Below, piece by piece: positions 28,501-36,808 of a DNA stretch of 64,000 bases. A program made the translations under genes and the position numbers. Each line of letters begins with the position of its first letter. Position 1 is the first letter of the stretch. The stretch is from Planctomycetota bacterium (GTDB lineage: Bacteria > Planctomycetota > UBA1135 > GCA-002686595): NCBI GenBank assembly GCA_020853575.1, contig JADYYP010000045.1, forward strand, positions 248,001-312,000, read 5' to 3'. Under the pieces are notes generated by a model. It made no database searches and was not told where the DNA came from. It saw nothing but the letters and a program-made list of their open reading frames with translations.

Positions 28501-31500
28501 TTCCACGGCCCGACGTTGACCGGCGCGGGCTTGCGGTAGGGCGGAGTGCTCGGCACCAGCGGATCGAAGGCGTCGACCACCAGGTACATCCCGTCGACTG
28601 CGCTCGGCGCGCTCTGGTCGATGGTCGTGCGCAGCACGTCGCCAGGAGCGTCGTAGTAGTAGATGCCCGGCTCGTTGTTGGAGAGCGTGCAGTCGACGAT
28701 GTCCACGTCGGCGTCGGTCAGGATCGGCAGGATGCCGCACGCTGCCGCGGTCAACGGCGTGTAGACGTGCCCGCTGACGGTGCAGTTGGAGATCGTGCCG
28801 CCTGCGCCGCTCCCGACCTGAATGCCGTTCTGCGCGATGAAATTGACCGGCCCCGCGCCAGTGACGACGCAGTTGCTCACGTTCACCGTCAGACCGCTGC
28901 CCGCGAGCACCATCCCGTTCTTCTGGTAGCCGTCGATCTCGCAATTCGAAATCGACAGCGCGTACGGACCACCGGTGTTGTTGTAGGCCAGCAGGCCGTT
29001 GCCTTGCTGGTTGCCGTTGATCGGCGTCTCGCGGATGCCGGTGATGTCGACGTTGTCGACCGTTCCGCCCGCGTTGTAGAGCCCCAGACCGACCATGCGG
29101 TAGTTGCCATTGGCACGTCCCAGGCCGTCGATGCGCAGATCCTGGAGCGTCCAGCCCGTGCAGTTGCGCAGCGCGAACACCGGGAAGTTGTTGGCCGAGC
29201 TGGTGAAGAAGTAAGTCAGCGAGAGCGGCGAGCGCAGCATCGAATCGACGGCCGGGTTGGTGCCCGAGCCGCTGCCTTGGATCTGCACGCCGCTGTTCTG
29301 CACGACGACTTGCTCTTCGTAGGTACCGGGCCGAACCACGACCGTGCCCGCGCTCGCCACCGCGTTCACCGCACCTTGGATCGTCGCGAACGCGTCGCAG
29401 CCGAAGGACGTCGCGGGACCAGCGCCATCGGGGTCGGTACCGGGCGTCGTGCCGATCCACGAGTCATCGGCGTAGGTGATGCTCGGCGCCGGACCCGTCG
29501 TCACCGTCACCGTGAACACGCACTGCGCCGTCAAGCCGCACGCATCCGTCGCGGTGTAGGTCACGCTCGTCACCGATCCCGCCAGGAAGGTCTCACCGGG
29601 GACGTGGTCCGAGGTGAGCGTTGCGCTCCCGCAGTTGTCGCTCGCCGTCGGCGGCGTCCACGAGACCACCGCGCTGCAGGGCGTGCCGGCGACGACGATG
29701 TTCGTCGGGCACCCGGCGAGCGTCGGCGGCGTGGTGTCGCTGACGTGGATCAGCTGCACGCTGCTCGCGGCATTGCCGCACACGTCCGTGGCCGTCCACT
29801 GGCGCTGGATCGTGTAGCTGTTGGCGCAGGCCCCGGGCACGATGGTGTCCGCGAAGCCGACGGTCACCGCACCGCCACAGTTGTCGACCGCGCTCGCCGT
29901 GCCGGTGTTCGCCGGCGCGCTCGATTGGCTGCAGGAAATATTGGCCGTCGGCGGCAGCGTCAAGCTCGGCGCCGTGAGGTCGATCACCGTGAAGGTCTGC
30001 ACGCACTGCGCCTGGACCGCGCGCGCATCCAAGAGCGAGTAGGTGCGCTGCACCTGATAGCTGCACGGCGTCGTGCCCAGCACGACGTCGTTGAAGCTGA
30101 CGTTGACCGGCGTCGCGGTCGACGTTCCACCCTGCAGTTGGAAGGCCGCGAGTGTCGTCGCCCCGGCCGGAATCTGGCTCGCGCACGAGACCGTCGCATC
30201 GCCCGGGCAGGTCATCAACAAGCCACCCGACTGCGAGCCGTACACCAGCGACTTGCTCGCGTTGTCTGTGTCGTCGAAGACCACGTCATCGAGGTCGTCG
30301 CCAGCGATGGCCCCGTAGCTGTTGCCCAGCGCGTAGACCGCCGATTGCGCGTTGGTGTTGAGGTTCTCGACCGCCCAGGGGCTCAGGTTGTCGAAGCCGT
30401 AGCCGGTGAGCAGGTTGCCGCCGAGGCTCGAACCGAGCCCGGTGACATCGCTGCCGGTCGAGTCACCCAGGTCGCACACGGCACCGTTCGAAACACGCAC
30501 GCCCGCGGAGCTCTGGCCCGCGAGGTTGGTGGTCTCGATGCGCGCCAGCGCTCCATCGACGTCGACCCCGTAGCTCGCGCCCGTGATCGAAGTCAGCGAG
30601 TTGCTCAAGCTGAGCTGCGCCAAGGGGCCGCCCGTCGCCAGCACACCGGCGACGCCTCCGCTCAAGTGGACGTTGCTCGCGTTCATGCGGGCGACGCTGG
30701 TTCCGCCGAGATCGGCGGCCACGCGCAGGCCGTTGGTGCAGTTCGAGGTCGTGACGTCGTCCACGTCGACCGTGGTCGCGGCCGCCGGACCGTAGGTGTC
30801 GTCGGTGTTGCGCAACTGCACGCCGGCGAGCGAGCAGTTCGTCAGCGTGCCGCCCTGCACCGTGAGCGTGCTCGTCGTCGGGTTGTTCCACAACGCGATG
30901 CCGACTTCGGCGCCGTCGACGTCGTTGTTCGAGATCACCGCCGAGACGGCGCTTTGGATGCTGCTGACGTAGATGCCCCAAGCGCTGGGCTGTGTCGCCG
31001 TGATCGCGTTGTCCGAAAGCGCGAAGCTCGAGGCGTTGGCGTAGTGCAGGTTGTGCCAGATGGCCAAGTTGTCGGTGGCGATCGTGTTGCCACTGATCGA
31101 CGCCGGTGCACCGGCGTTCGCCTGCCAGTTGTTGCCGGTCTGGACCCCGATGTTGATCGAGGTCATGGTGTTGTCGTCGATGATCGCGTAGGTCGAGTTG
31201 TAGATCAGGATCGCGATGCGGTTGTACGGACCGCCCGGCGACTGCACGTTGAGCCCGGCCAGTTGATCGAGCCGGTTGCACGAGATGCTGTTGTTCTCGG
31301 ACACCGCACCGCCGGCGCCACTGTTGTAGAGATTGACTGCGATGTCGTTGGCCGCGAGCAGGATGTTGTTATCGAGCACCAAGCCTTCGACATCCACGAA
31401 CGGATAGGTCGTCGCATCGTCGAACGAACCGTTGGCCACCAAGTTGTCGGTCTCGGAGGTGCCGGCCCCGATCGGCTGTCCACTGAGCGCCGGGTTGTCG

Positions 31501-34500
31501 CCGGTGAGCGTCAGACCCTTGAGCACGACGTCGTCGCTCGTCACGTACACCAGGGGCTGGTCGAGGTTGGCCAAGTTGGCGCCCAGCGGCGGCATGATCA
31601 GCGCTTCACCGCCGCGGTCGAGCGACGCACCGGGACAGTCGTTGGCGTGCGGTCCGAGGATCTCGACCGACTTGTTGGCGAGCACGAACTCGGCATAGGT
31701 GCCGGTCTGCACGTCGATCGACGCGCCGAGCACTGCGAGGCCGATCGCCTCCGTGATGCGACCGCTCCCACCGACCTGTGCGAGTTCATCGAGCACCGTC
31801 AGTGCCCCGAAGTTGCCTTGGAAGCCGTGCGTGTCCGGAGCGTAGGCACCGAGGTCGCTGTCGAGGCCCGTGGACAACAGCGGCGTGATGTCGAAGTTGG
31901 CGACCGCCAGTCCGAGCACGTCGGGCTGACCGCCAGGAGGCGTTGCAGAGCCGCCGTAGGCGACTGGAATGTGCCCGCCGTAGGGCGGCTCCAAGCTGAT
32001 CGAGTTCGAGATCGCCGGCGTGGTGGAGCCGAACCAGTTGCCGCTGAAGTCCTTGGGGTTCGCGCCCGGGGCGGGGAGCACACCGCCCGTTTGCCGGTCC
32101 ACGACCTGCCCGTACCAATTGCCCGTGATGGCGTTGTTCGTGAACTCCGAGCCGAGCGCCTGCTGCACCGGCGAGTTCGTTCCGCCGCTCGCGTCCAGGA
32201 ACAGCACGCCGACCGTGCGGTTGTTCGTGATCGCGTTCTCCGTGACGAGCAGGTTGTTCGTCTGGTTGCGCAGGATCATTCCGGTGTGGTTGAAGTCGAT
32301 CACGTTGTTGCGCACGACGTGACCGCCGGAGTTGTTGATGTCGATCGCGGTGCGCATGCCCGTGATCAGGTTGTTGCTGATGCGCACATTGGTGAGCGCG
32401 AGCCCTTGGATCGCCACCCCCGCGCTGTTGAGACCCGGGTTGTTCCAGTCGGTGGTGTTGTTGCCCGCCCGAGTGATCGTGAAGCCGTCGACGATCACGT
32501 TGCTCGAGGCAATCTGGAACGTCGCGCCGCCACCACCGATCGGCCCGGTGACGACCGAGACGCCGGCGCCCGCGCCGAGCAATGCCACGTTCTTGTTCGC
32601 GAGCACGTCCTCGCCATAGGCACCGGCGGCAACGTGAACCGTTCCACCCGCGGTGACGCCCGTGATGCCTTGCTGGATGCTCGGGAACGCGTCGCACAGA
32701 TACGACGTCGCGGGACCGGCCGGGTCATCGCCCGCCGCGAGCGAGGCGAAGTCGTCGTCGACGTACACGACGCTCGGGATCGGCGCGATCGTCAGCGTCG
32801 CGACCGACACCGCGGGCACCGCGCAGGGAGCGAGCGGCTGCACCGTCAGCGTCAGCGTCACGGTGCCCGCGGTCACGTCCGCGAGGCTCGGCGTGTAGCT
32901 CGTGCTCAGCGCGCTCGCCGCAGCGAACGTGCCGCTGCCGCTGGTGGTCCACAGCGACGAGGTGTAGTTCGTCGCCGCGCCGGAAACGGCCACCGGCATG
33001 AACGAGCACCCGGTGTAGGGGCCATTGGCCGCCGCCACGGGCTGGGGCTGCACGTCGACGATCACCGAGGCGCAGGAGCTCACGCCGCAGGCATTGGTCC
33101 AACGTGCGAAATAGGTCGTCGTCAGCGCGGGGTCGGGCAGCACGAGAGCGTTGCCCGTTCCGACGAGAACTCCACCGCAGGAGCCGCTGAACCACTCGAG
33201 CGTCGTGCCCGATCCGCCGCTGGCGGTCAAGGTGATCGTCCCGCCGACGCCGAAGCACACGCTGCTGGCCGACGACGAGGCGCTCGTCGGAGCGACCGGC
33301 AGCGGGTCGATGGCCAGCGCGACAGGCACGGTCGTGATCGACCCGCACACATTGGTGATCACGCAGTCGTAGTTGCCGCCGTCGGCGAGCGCTGCGCTCG
33401 CGATGGTGTAGCTATCCGCATTGGCCCCGGAGATCGCATTGCCGTCGAGTCGCCACTGGTAGGTGAACGGAGCAGCTCCGCCGGCCACGACACTGAAAGC
33501 GAACGGCGAACCTTCGCACACGCTGCCGCCGACGGGCGGCGTCGCCACGAAGGCGTCGAGGAACGTCACGTCGCCCAGGGACGCGAAGTCGTTGAAGTCG
33601 CCGACGCAGTTCTCCTTCTGGGCCAGCGTCGTCGCGCCGCCGAAGTCGGTGGTGCAGTCAGCGCTCGCGCCGCCGATGTTGGCGACGATCAACCCCACGT
33701 AGCCCGCGAGCTGCCCGCCTTGGCAGGGGAACACGGTATTGCCCAGCGCCAGCGGCGGTCCCGTGTGGTCGAGCTGCATGCCGACGGCGAAGCCACCTCC
33801 CGGCGCGTTGAGCGAGCTCACACCAGAGAGATCGACGTCGTTCAGCGAAACACCGGTGATGTCGGTGTAGAGCTGGATGTACACGCCGGGACGCGTGGTC
33901 GCGCCACTGACCGTCACGTTGTCCAGCACGACCGTGCCCAGCGGACTCCAGGTCCCTGGGACGCCATCGGTGCCGTGGCCGCGGAACTGGATCGGAACGC
34001 GCGTGTTGCCGCTGAGGGTCAGGTTCTCCAGCGCGGCGTTGCCGTTGAACGCGAAGTAGCTCAGGTGACCCGTGCCGCTGGTCGCAGGCGAACCATTGTT
34101 CGCGAACAGCGTCCCGTCGAAGTCGATGTCCGTGCCATTGCACGTCGCCGAGTCGTTGGGATTGAAGCTCATCCCGAAGTAACCGTTCGAGCTCAGCTCG
34201 CCCCCGCTGGAGCGGATCCCCGAGACCGAGCTCAGCGCCGACGCGAAGCGCAAGCCAGCATTGGCGTTGCTCGACAGCACGCAATTCGCGAGCTCGACGT
34301 CGTTGACCACGCCCGATGCCGCACCGAAGTGCACACCGTTGGTGTTGCCCACGCTGGTCACGTTCTCCAACCGCAGGAACGCGCGCGGAGTGTTGACCAC
34401 GGAGATGCCGTCGCTGCCGCTGGCGCCGCTGGTGCGCAGGTCGCGCACGATCAGGCGTTGCCCGGCGTTCGCGCCGCTGGCGTCGATCGAGAGCGCCGGA

Positions 34501-36494
34501 GCTCCCGCGTTGAGCGCTTGGACGATGGTGTCGGTCGCAGGATTGGCCACGCCGTTGCCGCCGGATCCCGCTCCGTCCACCGTGCAGCGCTGCGCGATGA
34601 CCGCGTTCTCGACGAAGGTGCCCGCCTCGACGTGCACGGTCCCGCCGAGCGCGACGCTGGCCGCGCCCTCGTGGACGCGACCACTGGAACCGCTCTGCGC
34701 GAGTTCGTCGGTCACGGTGAGCGCCGAGCGATCGCCCTGGAATCCATAGCTGCCGAAGCCACTGTCGACATCGGTGTCGACCGCGCTCTCCAGCAGCGGC
34801 GTGATGTCGAAGTTCGCGACCGCGGGTCCGAGCACGTCGGGCACCAGGCCCGGGGGCACCGCGCTTCCGCCGTAGGCGACCGGGATCTGGGCGGAGTAGC
34901 CCGGCTCCGTGCTGTTGACGTTCGAGATCGCCGGCGTGGACGAACCGAGCCAGTTGCCGCTGAAGTTCTTCAGATTCGTGCCCGGCGCGGGCAGCGAGCC
35001 GCCGGTCTGGCGATCGACGATCTGGCCATACCAGTTCCCGGAGATCGCGTTGCCTGTGAACAGCGAGTTGAGCGCCGTCTGCGGCGGGACGTTCGAGCCG
35101 CTGCTGGCGTCGAGGAACAGCACGCCCACCGTCCAGTTGTTCGTGATCGCGTTCTCGGTCACGAGCAAGTTGTCGGTCGCATTGCGCAGCAACATCCCGG
35201 TGCGGTTGAAGTCGATCACGTTGTTGCGCACGACGTGACCGCTGGTGTTGTTGATGTCGATCCCGGTGCGATTGCCGGTGATCGTGCAGTCGCGCACGGT
35301 CAAGCCCGTCAACGCCGGACCGATGATCGCGACCCCGGCCGAATTCAGCGCGGGATTGTTCCAGTCGCTGGTGTTGTTGCCTTCGCGCGTGACCGTGAAG
35401 CCCGCCAACGTCACGTTGCTCGCGCTGATCTGGAAGGTCGCGCCGCCGCCGCCGATCGCGCCCGAAACGGTCGTGCTACCGGCGCCGGCGCCGAGCAGAG
35501 TGACCTGCTTGTTGACCAGGACGTCCTCGACGTAGGTGCCCGCAGCGACGGTGATCGTGTCGCCGTCGAGCGCGACCGCGAGCGCCGCTCCGATCCCGCA
35601 GAAATACGTGTTCTGCGTGACATTGTGCACCGGCCCGACGAGCGGATTGTCGACGCCGCCGTCGCAGTCGTCGTCGACCAAATTGCCGCACACCTCGGTC
35701 TCACCGGGGTTGACCGCGGCGTCGCCATCGTTGCAATCGCCGGCGTTCGCCGCGTAGCCCACGGGCTGCGTGCAGGCGAGCAGCGTTGCCGCGTTCGTGC
35801 CGTAGCCGTCGTTGTCGAGGTCCTGGAACCAGGTCGTCACTCCGGAGTTGACCGGCGACGCCGAGTTGCGCGGCGCGGGGCTGGCGGCGGCGAAGTCCGC
35901 GGAATTCTGGTCGCTGTCCGTGCAGCCGCCGACACCGCGGAAGACGCCCGTCGTATTGCTCGTCGAGGCCGTGGGAGCCGCTCCCTCGAAGCAATTTGCG
36001 GCACCGTAGCCGACGAAATCGACGATCGACCCACCGAACGGACAACCCGACCCCGTCAGCGGCGTTGTCGAATTCGCCAGCGCCACCTTGCCCGCCGTCG
36101 CGCCCATGGCCGTCGTGCCGGTCACGTCGGCGGTCGGCAGCAGCACGCCGTTCGCTCCGCCCGAACCCTGCTGCACGAGGAAGTACGCGTTGGGTGCGAT
36201 GCTCCCCGAGAGGTTGGTCACCGTCCACGTCGTGCCACTCGCGCTCGCGTACTGCAGCGACCAGCCGCTCAAGCTCACCGCCGCGCTGCCGCGGTTGTAG
36301 AGCTCGACGAAGTCGTTGCGCAGCGGCGCGCCAGTGTTGCCGCCGCCACCGTAGACCTGGCTGATGACGACCTGCGCGTGAGCGGAACCCGCACCCAGGC
36401 CCGCGGCGACCAGCGCGATGCGAGCGAGCGGACCAAACGGGGCGCGGAACGAGACGCGGGGAGCGCTGAAAAGCGCGGCGAAGGAGCGCGACAT
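25575..36494 (-). CDS. Giant secreted multidomain beta-helix protein (3639 residues)
   Basis: The gene starts at ATG 36494 with an AGGAG site 8 nt upstream and a signal peptide cut near GSAHA-Q (residue ~40). Order by eye: a lamin-tail domain (~40-160, FVELYNRGS); a MopE-type metal-binding motif (~222-285, DNDGYG...DCNDGD); right-handed beta-helix units (~300-980); an Ig-like domain (~985-1063); further beta-helices (~1285-2085); HYR domains (~2160-2335, SDNCGSATL); more beta-helix (~2340-3180); a second MopE-like motif; six or more thrombospondin type-3-like repeats (~3210-3480, DSDGDGTADCNDGCP); and the planctomycetal end domain with CPCGNNG. It is probably an adhesin or cell-surface carbohydrate-binding protein that binds calcium. 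Two large internal duplications are visible. No catalytic residues can be assigned. Confidence 0.85.
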   Translation of the reverse strand: MSRSFAALFSAPRVSFRAPFGPLARIALVAAGLGAGSAHAQVVISQVYGGGGNTGAPLRNDFVELYNRGSAAVSLSGWSLQYASASGTTWTVTNLSGSIAPNAYFLVQQGSGGANGVLLPTADVTGTTAMGATAGKVALANSTTPLTGSGCPFGGSIVDFVGYGAANCFEGAAPTASTSNTTGVFRGVGGCTDSDQNSADFAAASPAPRNSASPVNSGVTTWFQDLDNDGYGTNAATLLACTQPVGYAANAGDCNDGDAAVNPGETEVCGNLVDDDCDGGVDNPLVGPVHNVTQNTYFCGIGAALAVALDGDTITVAAGTYVEDVLVNKQVTLLGAGAGSTTVSGAIGGGGATFQISASNVTLAGFTVTREGNNTSDWNNPALNSAGVAIIGPALTGLTVRDCTITGNRTGIDINNTSGHVVRNNVIDFNRTGMLLRNATDNLLVTENAITNNWTVGVLFLDASSGSNVPPQTALNSLFTGNAISGNWYGQIVDRQTGGSLPAPGTNLKNFSGNWLGSSTPAISNVNSTEPGYSAQIPVAYGGSAVPPGLVPDVLGPAVANFDITPLLESAVDTDVDSGFGSYGFQGDRSALTVTDELAQSGSSGRVHEGAASVALGGTVHVEAGTFVENAVIAQRCTVDGAGSGGNGVANPATDTIVQALNAGAPALSIDASGANAGQRLIVRDLRTSGASGSDGISVVNTPRAFLRLENVTSVGNTNGVHFGAASGVVNDVELANCVLSSNANAGLRFASALSSVSGIRSSGGELSSNGYFGMSFNPNDSATCNGTDIDFDGTLFANNGSPATSGTGHLSYFAFNGNAALENLTLSGNTRVPIQFRGHGTDGVPGTWSPLGTVVLDNVTVSGATTRPGVYIQLYTDITGVSLNDVDLSGVSSLNAPGGGFAVGMQLDHTGPPLALGNTVFPCQGGQLAGYVGLIVANIGGASADCTTDFGGATTLAQKENCVGDFNDFASLGDVTFLDAFVATPPVGGSVCEGSPFAFSVVAGGAAPFTYQWRLDGNAISGANADSYTIASAALADGGNYDCVITNVCGSITTVPVALAIDPLPVAPTSASSSASSVCFGVGGTITLTASGGSGTTLEWFSGSCGGVLVGTGNALVLPDPALTTTYFARWTNACGVSSCASVIVDVQPQPVAAANGPYTGCSFMPVAVSGAATNYTSSLWTTSGSGTFAAASALSTSYTPSLADVTAGTVTLTLTVQPLAPCAVPAVSVATLTIAPIPSVVYVDDDFASLAAGDDPAGPATSYLCDAFPSIQQGITGVTAGGTVHVAAGAYGEDVLANKNVALLGAGAGVSVVTGPIGGGGATFQIASSNVIVDGFTITRAGNNTTDWNNPGLNSAGVAIQGLALTNVRISNNLITGMRTAIDINNSGGHVVRNNVIDFNHTGMILRNQTNNLLVTENAITNNRTVGVLFLDASGGTNSPVQQALGSEFTNNAITGNWYGQVVDRQTGGVLPAPGANPKDFSGNWFGSTTPAISNSISLEPPYGGHIPVAYGGSATPPGGQPDVLGLAVANFDITPLLSTGLDSDLGAYAPDTHGFQGNFGALTVLDELAQVGGSGRITEAIGLAVLGASIDVQTGTYAEFVLANKSVEILGPHANDCPGASLDRGGEALIMPPLGANLANLDQPLVYVTSDDVVLKGLTLTGDNPALSGQPIGAGTSETDNLVANGSFDDATTYPFVDVEGLVLDNNILLAANDIAVNLYNSGAGGAVSENNSISCNRLDQLAGLNVQSPGGPYNRIAILIYNSTYAIIDDNTMTSINIGVQTGNNWQANAGAPASISGNTIATDNLAIWHNLHYANASSFALSDNAITATQPSAWGIYVSSIQSAVSAVISNNDVDGAEVGIALWNNPTTSTLTVQGGTLTNCSLAGVQLRNTDDTYGPAAATTVDVDDVTTSNCTNGLRVAADLGGTSVARMNASNVHLSGGVAGVLATGGPLAQLSLSNSLTSITGASYGVDVDGALARIETTNLAGQSSAGVRVSNGAVCDLGDSTGSDVTGLGSSLGGNLLTGYGFDNLSPWAVENLNTNAQSAVYALGNSYGAIAGDDLDDVVFDDTDNASKSLVYGSQSGGLLMTCPGDATVSCASQIPAGATTLAAFQLQGGTSTATPVNVSFNDVVLGTTPCSYQVQRTYSLLDARAVQAQCVQTFTVIDLTAPSLTLPPTANISCSQSSAPANTGTASAVDNCGGAVTVGFADTIVPGACANSYTIQRQWTATDVCGNAASSVQLIHVSDTTPPTLAGCPTNIVVAGTPCSAVVSWTPPTASDNCGSATLTSDHVPGETFLAGSVTSVTYTATDACGLTAQCVFTVTVTTGPAPSITYADDSWIGTTPGTDPDGAGPATSFGCDAFATIQGAVNAVASAGTVVVRPGTYEEQVVVQNSGVQIQGSGSGTNPAVDSMLRSPLSLTYFFTSSANNFPVFALRNCTGWTLQDLRIDGLGRANGNYRMVGLGLYNAGGTVDNVDITGIRETPINGNQQGNGLLAYNNTGGPYALSISNCEIDGYQKNGMVLAGSGLTVNVSNCVVTGAGPVNFIAQNGIQVGSGAGGTISNCTVSGHVYTPLTAAACGILPILTDADVDIVDCTLSNNEPGIYYYDAPGDVLRTTIDQSAPSAVDGMYLVVDAFDPLVPSTPPYRKPAPVNVGPWNGPEAAASAAITVTQCVITGNNLANSAGVYVYSAAASATATITQSDIGSWNFGVQSYEDVGGVNSVAASNNDLSGNLLGTSTSSSAPLDASANWWGSSSLAAVAASATANVDFTPWLDSGLDSAPAFAFQGDFSVLHVDDASPQVGASGRVQEGENLVALGGTVDIGPGTYVENVIVDQRCTLVGSGAGTNPASDTLLQAANPGQPVISIDASGASAAQRLVVSSLRASGATSSDGIAVVQSPRSFLRFDSLASVGNVNGLHFGASGGVVSDVEIDQCVLSNNANAGLRVASAMSSTTGVHTTGGVISSNGVAGFGFNPLGSVSCWGDDIDFDGTVFSNNGSPATTGSGHLSYFVFNGSADLENLTLSGATFVPIQFRGQGTSGAPGTWSALGAVTIDNVSVSGACPRPGVYMQLYSSLAGVALSGLDLSGMLSTNPPNTGFAVPGMVLDHSGPSVPLNDTIFPCQGPGYVGLGMFGPGGASADCTTVFVGATTHPEKETCIFDFNDIASFGDVVIEVGAPIWFADQDFDGFGDPLTSVQSCTQPAGFLAVAGDDCPLDGGKQSPGICGCGIADSDSDGDGTADCNDGCPTDPNKVAPGICGCNVSDADTDGDGTVDCLDGCPLDPAKITAGICGCGVSDADSDGDGTVDCIDGCDFDPLKVAPGQCGCGVADTDTDGDGIADCNDLCPLDPLKVLPGACGCGVADVDTDFDGVLDCFDNCPSVANFGQSDLDGDGHGDVCDNCPNLANPSQRDCDNDGLGDLCAIALGQALDCNGNLLPDNCEVALLDCNNNGVPDDCDVLFGASLDFNTNLIPDECETSNGITICSGDGSGTACPCGNNGIAGEGCKNTTGVGAKLYNLGGNSFPLDDSLLVCANMPSFSNGIFFMGATLVNGGAGAGFGQGLLCVNPLKRYPVQNSGAIGTISRTSIIAASSGIITSGSSWYFQVWYRDPTGACTAPRTFNTSNALQLTFLP
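26060..26870 (-). repeat. Tandem ~120-bp repeats encoding thrombospondin type-3-like calcium-binding units
   Basis: Within the giant gene, units of about 40 codons recur five to six times between roughly 26380 and 26860. Each unit encodes a GICGCG-type Cys turn, a DxDxDGDGTxDC calcium loop, and a CPxDPxK segment. Shorter related units (DNCPxxANPxQxDxDxDGxGDxCD) follow down to 26060. High similarity at DNA level makes this a likely site of copy-number change. Confidence 0.75.
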
Positions 36495-36808
36495 CTGGGG
36501 ATCTCCTGAGTCGATGCGAGTTCGAACCGCGGAGTGGCGCCCCCAGAAAGAGTCGGAGCGCGCGAGCGAGCGAGCGCGGCGCCGCGAAGCGCCGTGACAC
36601 GAGGTGCGAGCTCCCGGCCCTTTCGAATCCCGCGCGTGGAATAGGAAGAACGCGCGAGAGCGGGGAGGCTGTCCGGGGCCGCCGCGCGCTTCGCTGGTGG
36701 GAGCGACAACGCCGACGACGGGACGGATTGTCTTCGCTCGCGCTCGATTCGCAAGTACGCAGTTCGACGAAAATCGCGTCAGGAGTGCTGCGCGCGAACC
36801 AGATCGCG
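36495..36808. other. Intergenic region upstream of the giant gene
   Basis: About 310 bp between the giant gene's start and the end of the ClC gene, both on the minus strand. It carries the giant gene's ribosome site (AGGAG) and must contain its promoter. I see no protein, RNA gene or strong hairpin in it. Confidence 0.5.

Noticed and set aside
25572..36509. A 3645-codon open frame on the plus strand, fully antisense to the giant gene
   Set aside because: It is rich in Arg/Val/Asp repeats without domain signature. The GC-rich third positions and Asp/Asn/Gly-rich sense codons keep the antisense frame free of stops. The sense strand has signal peptide, domains and ribosome site.
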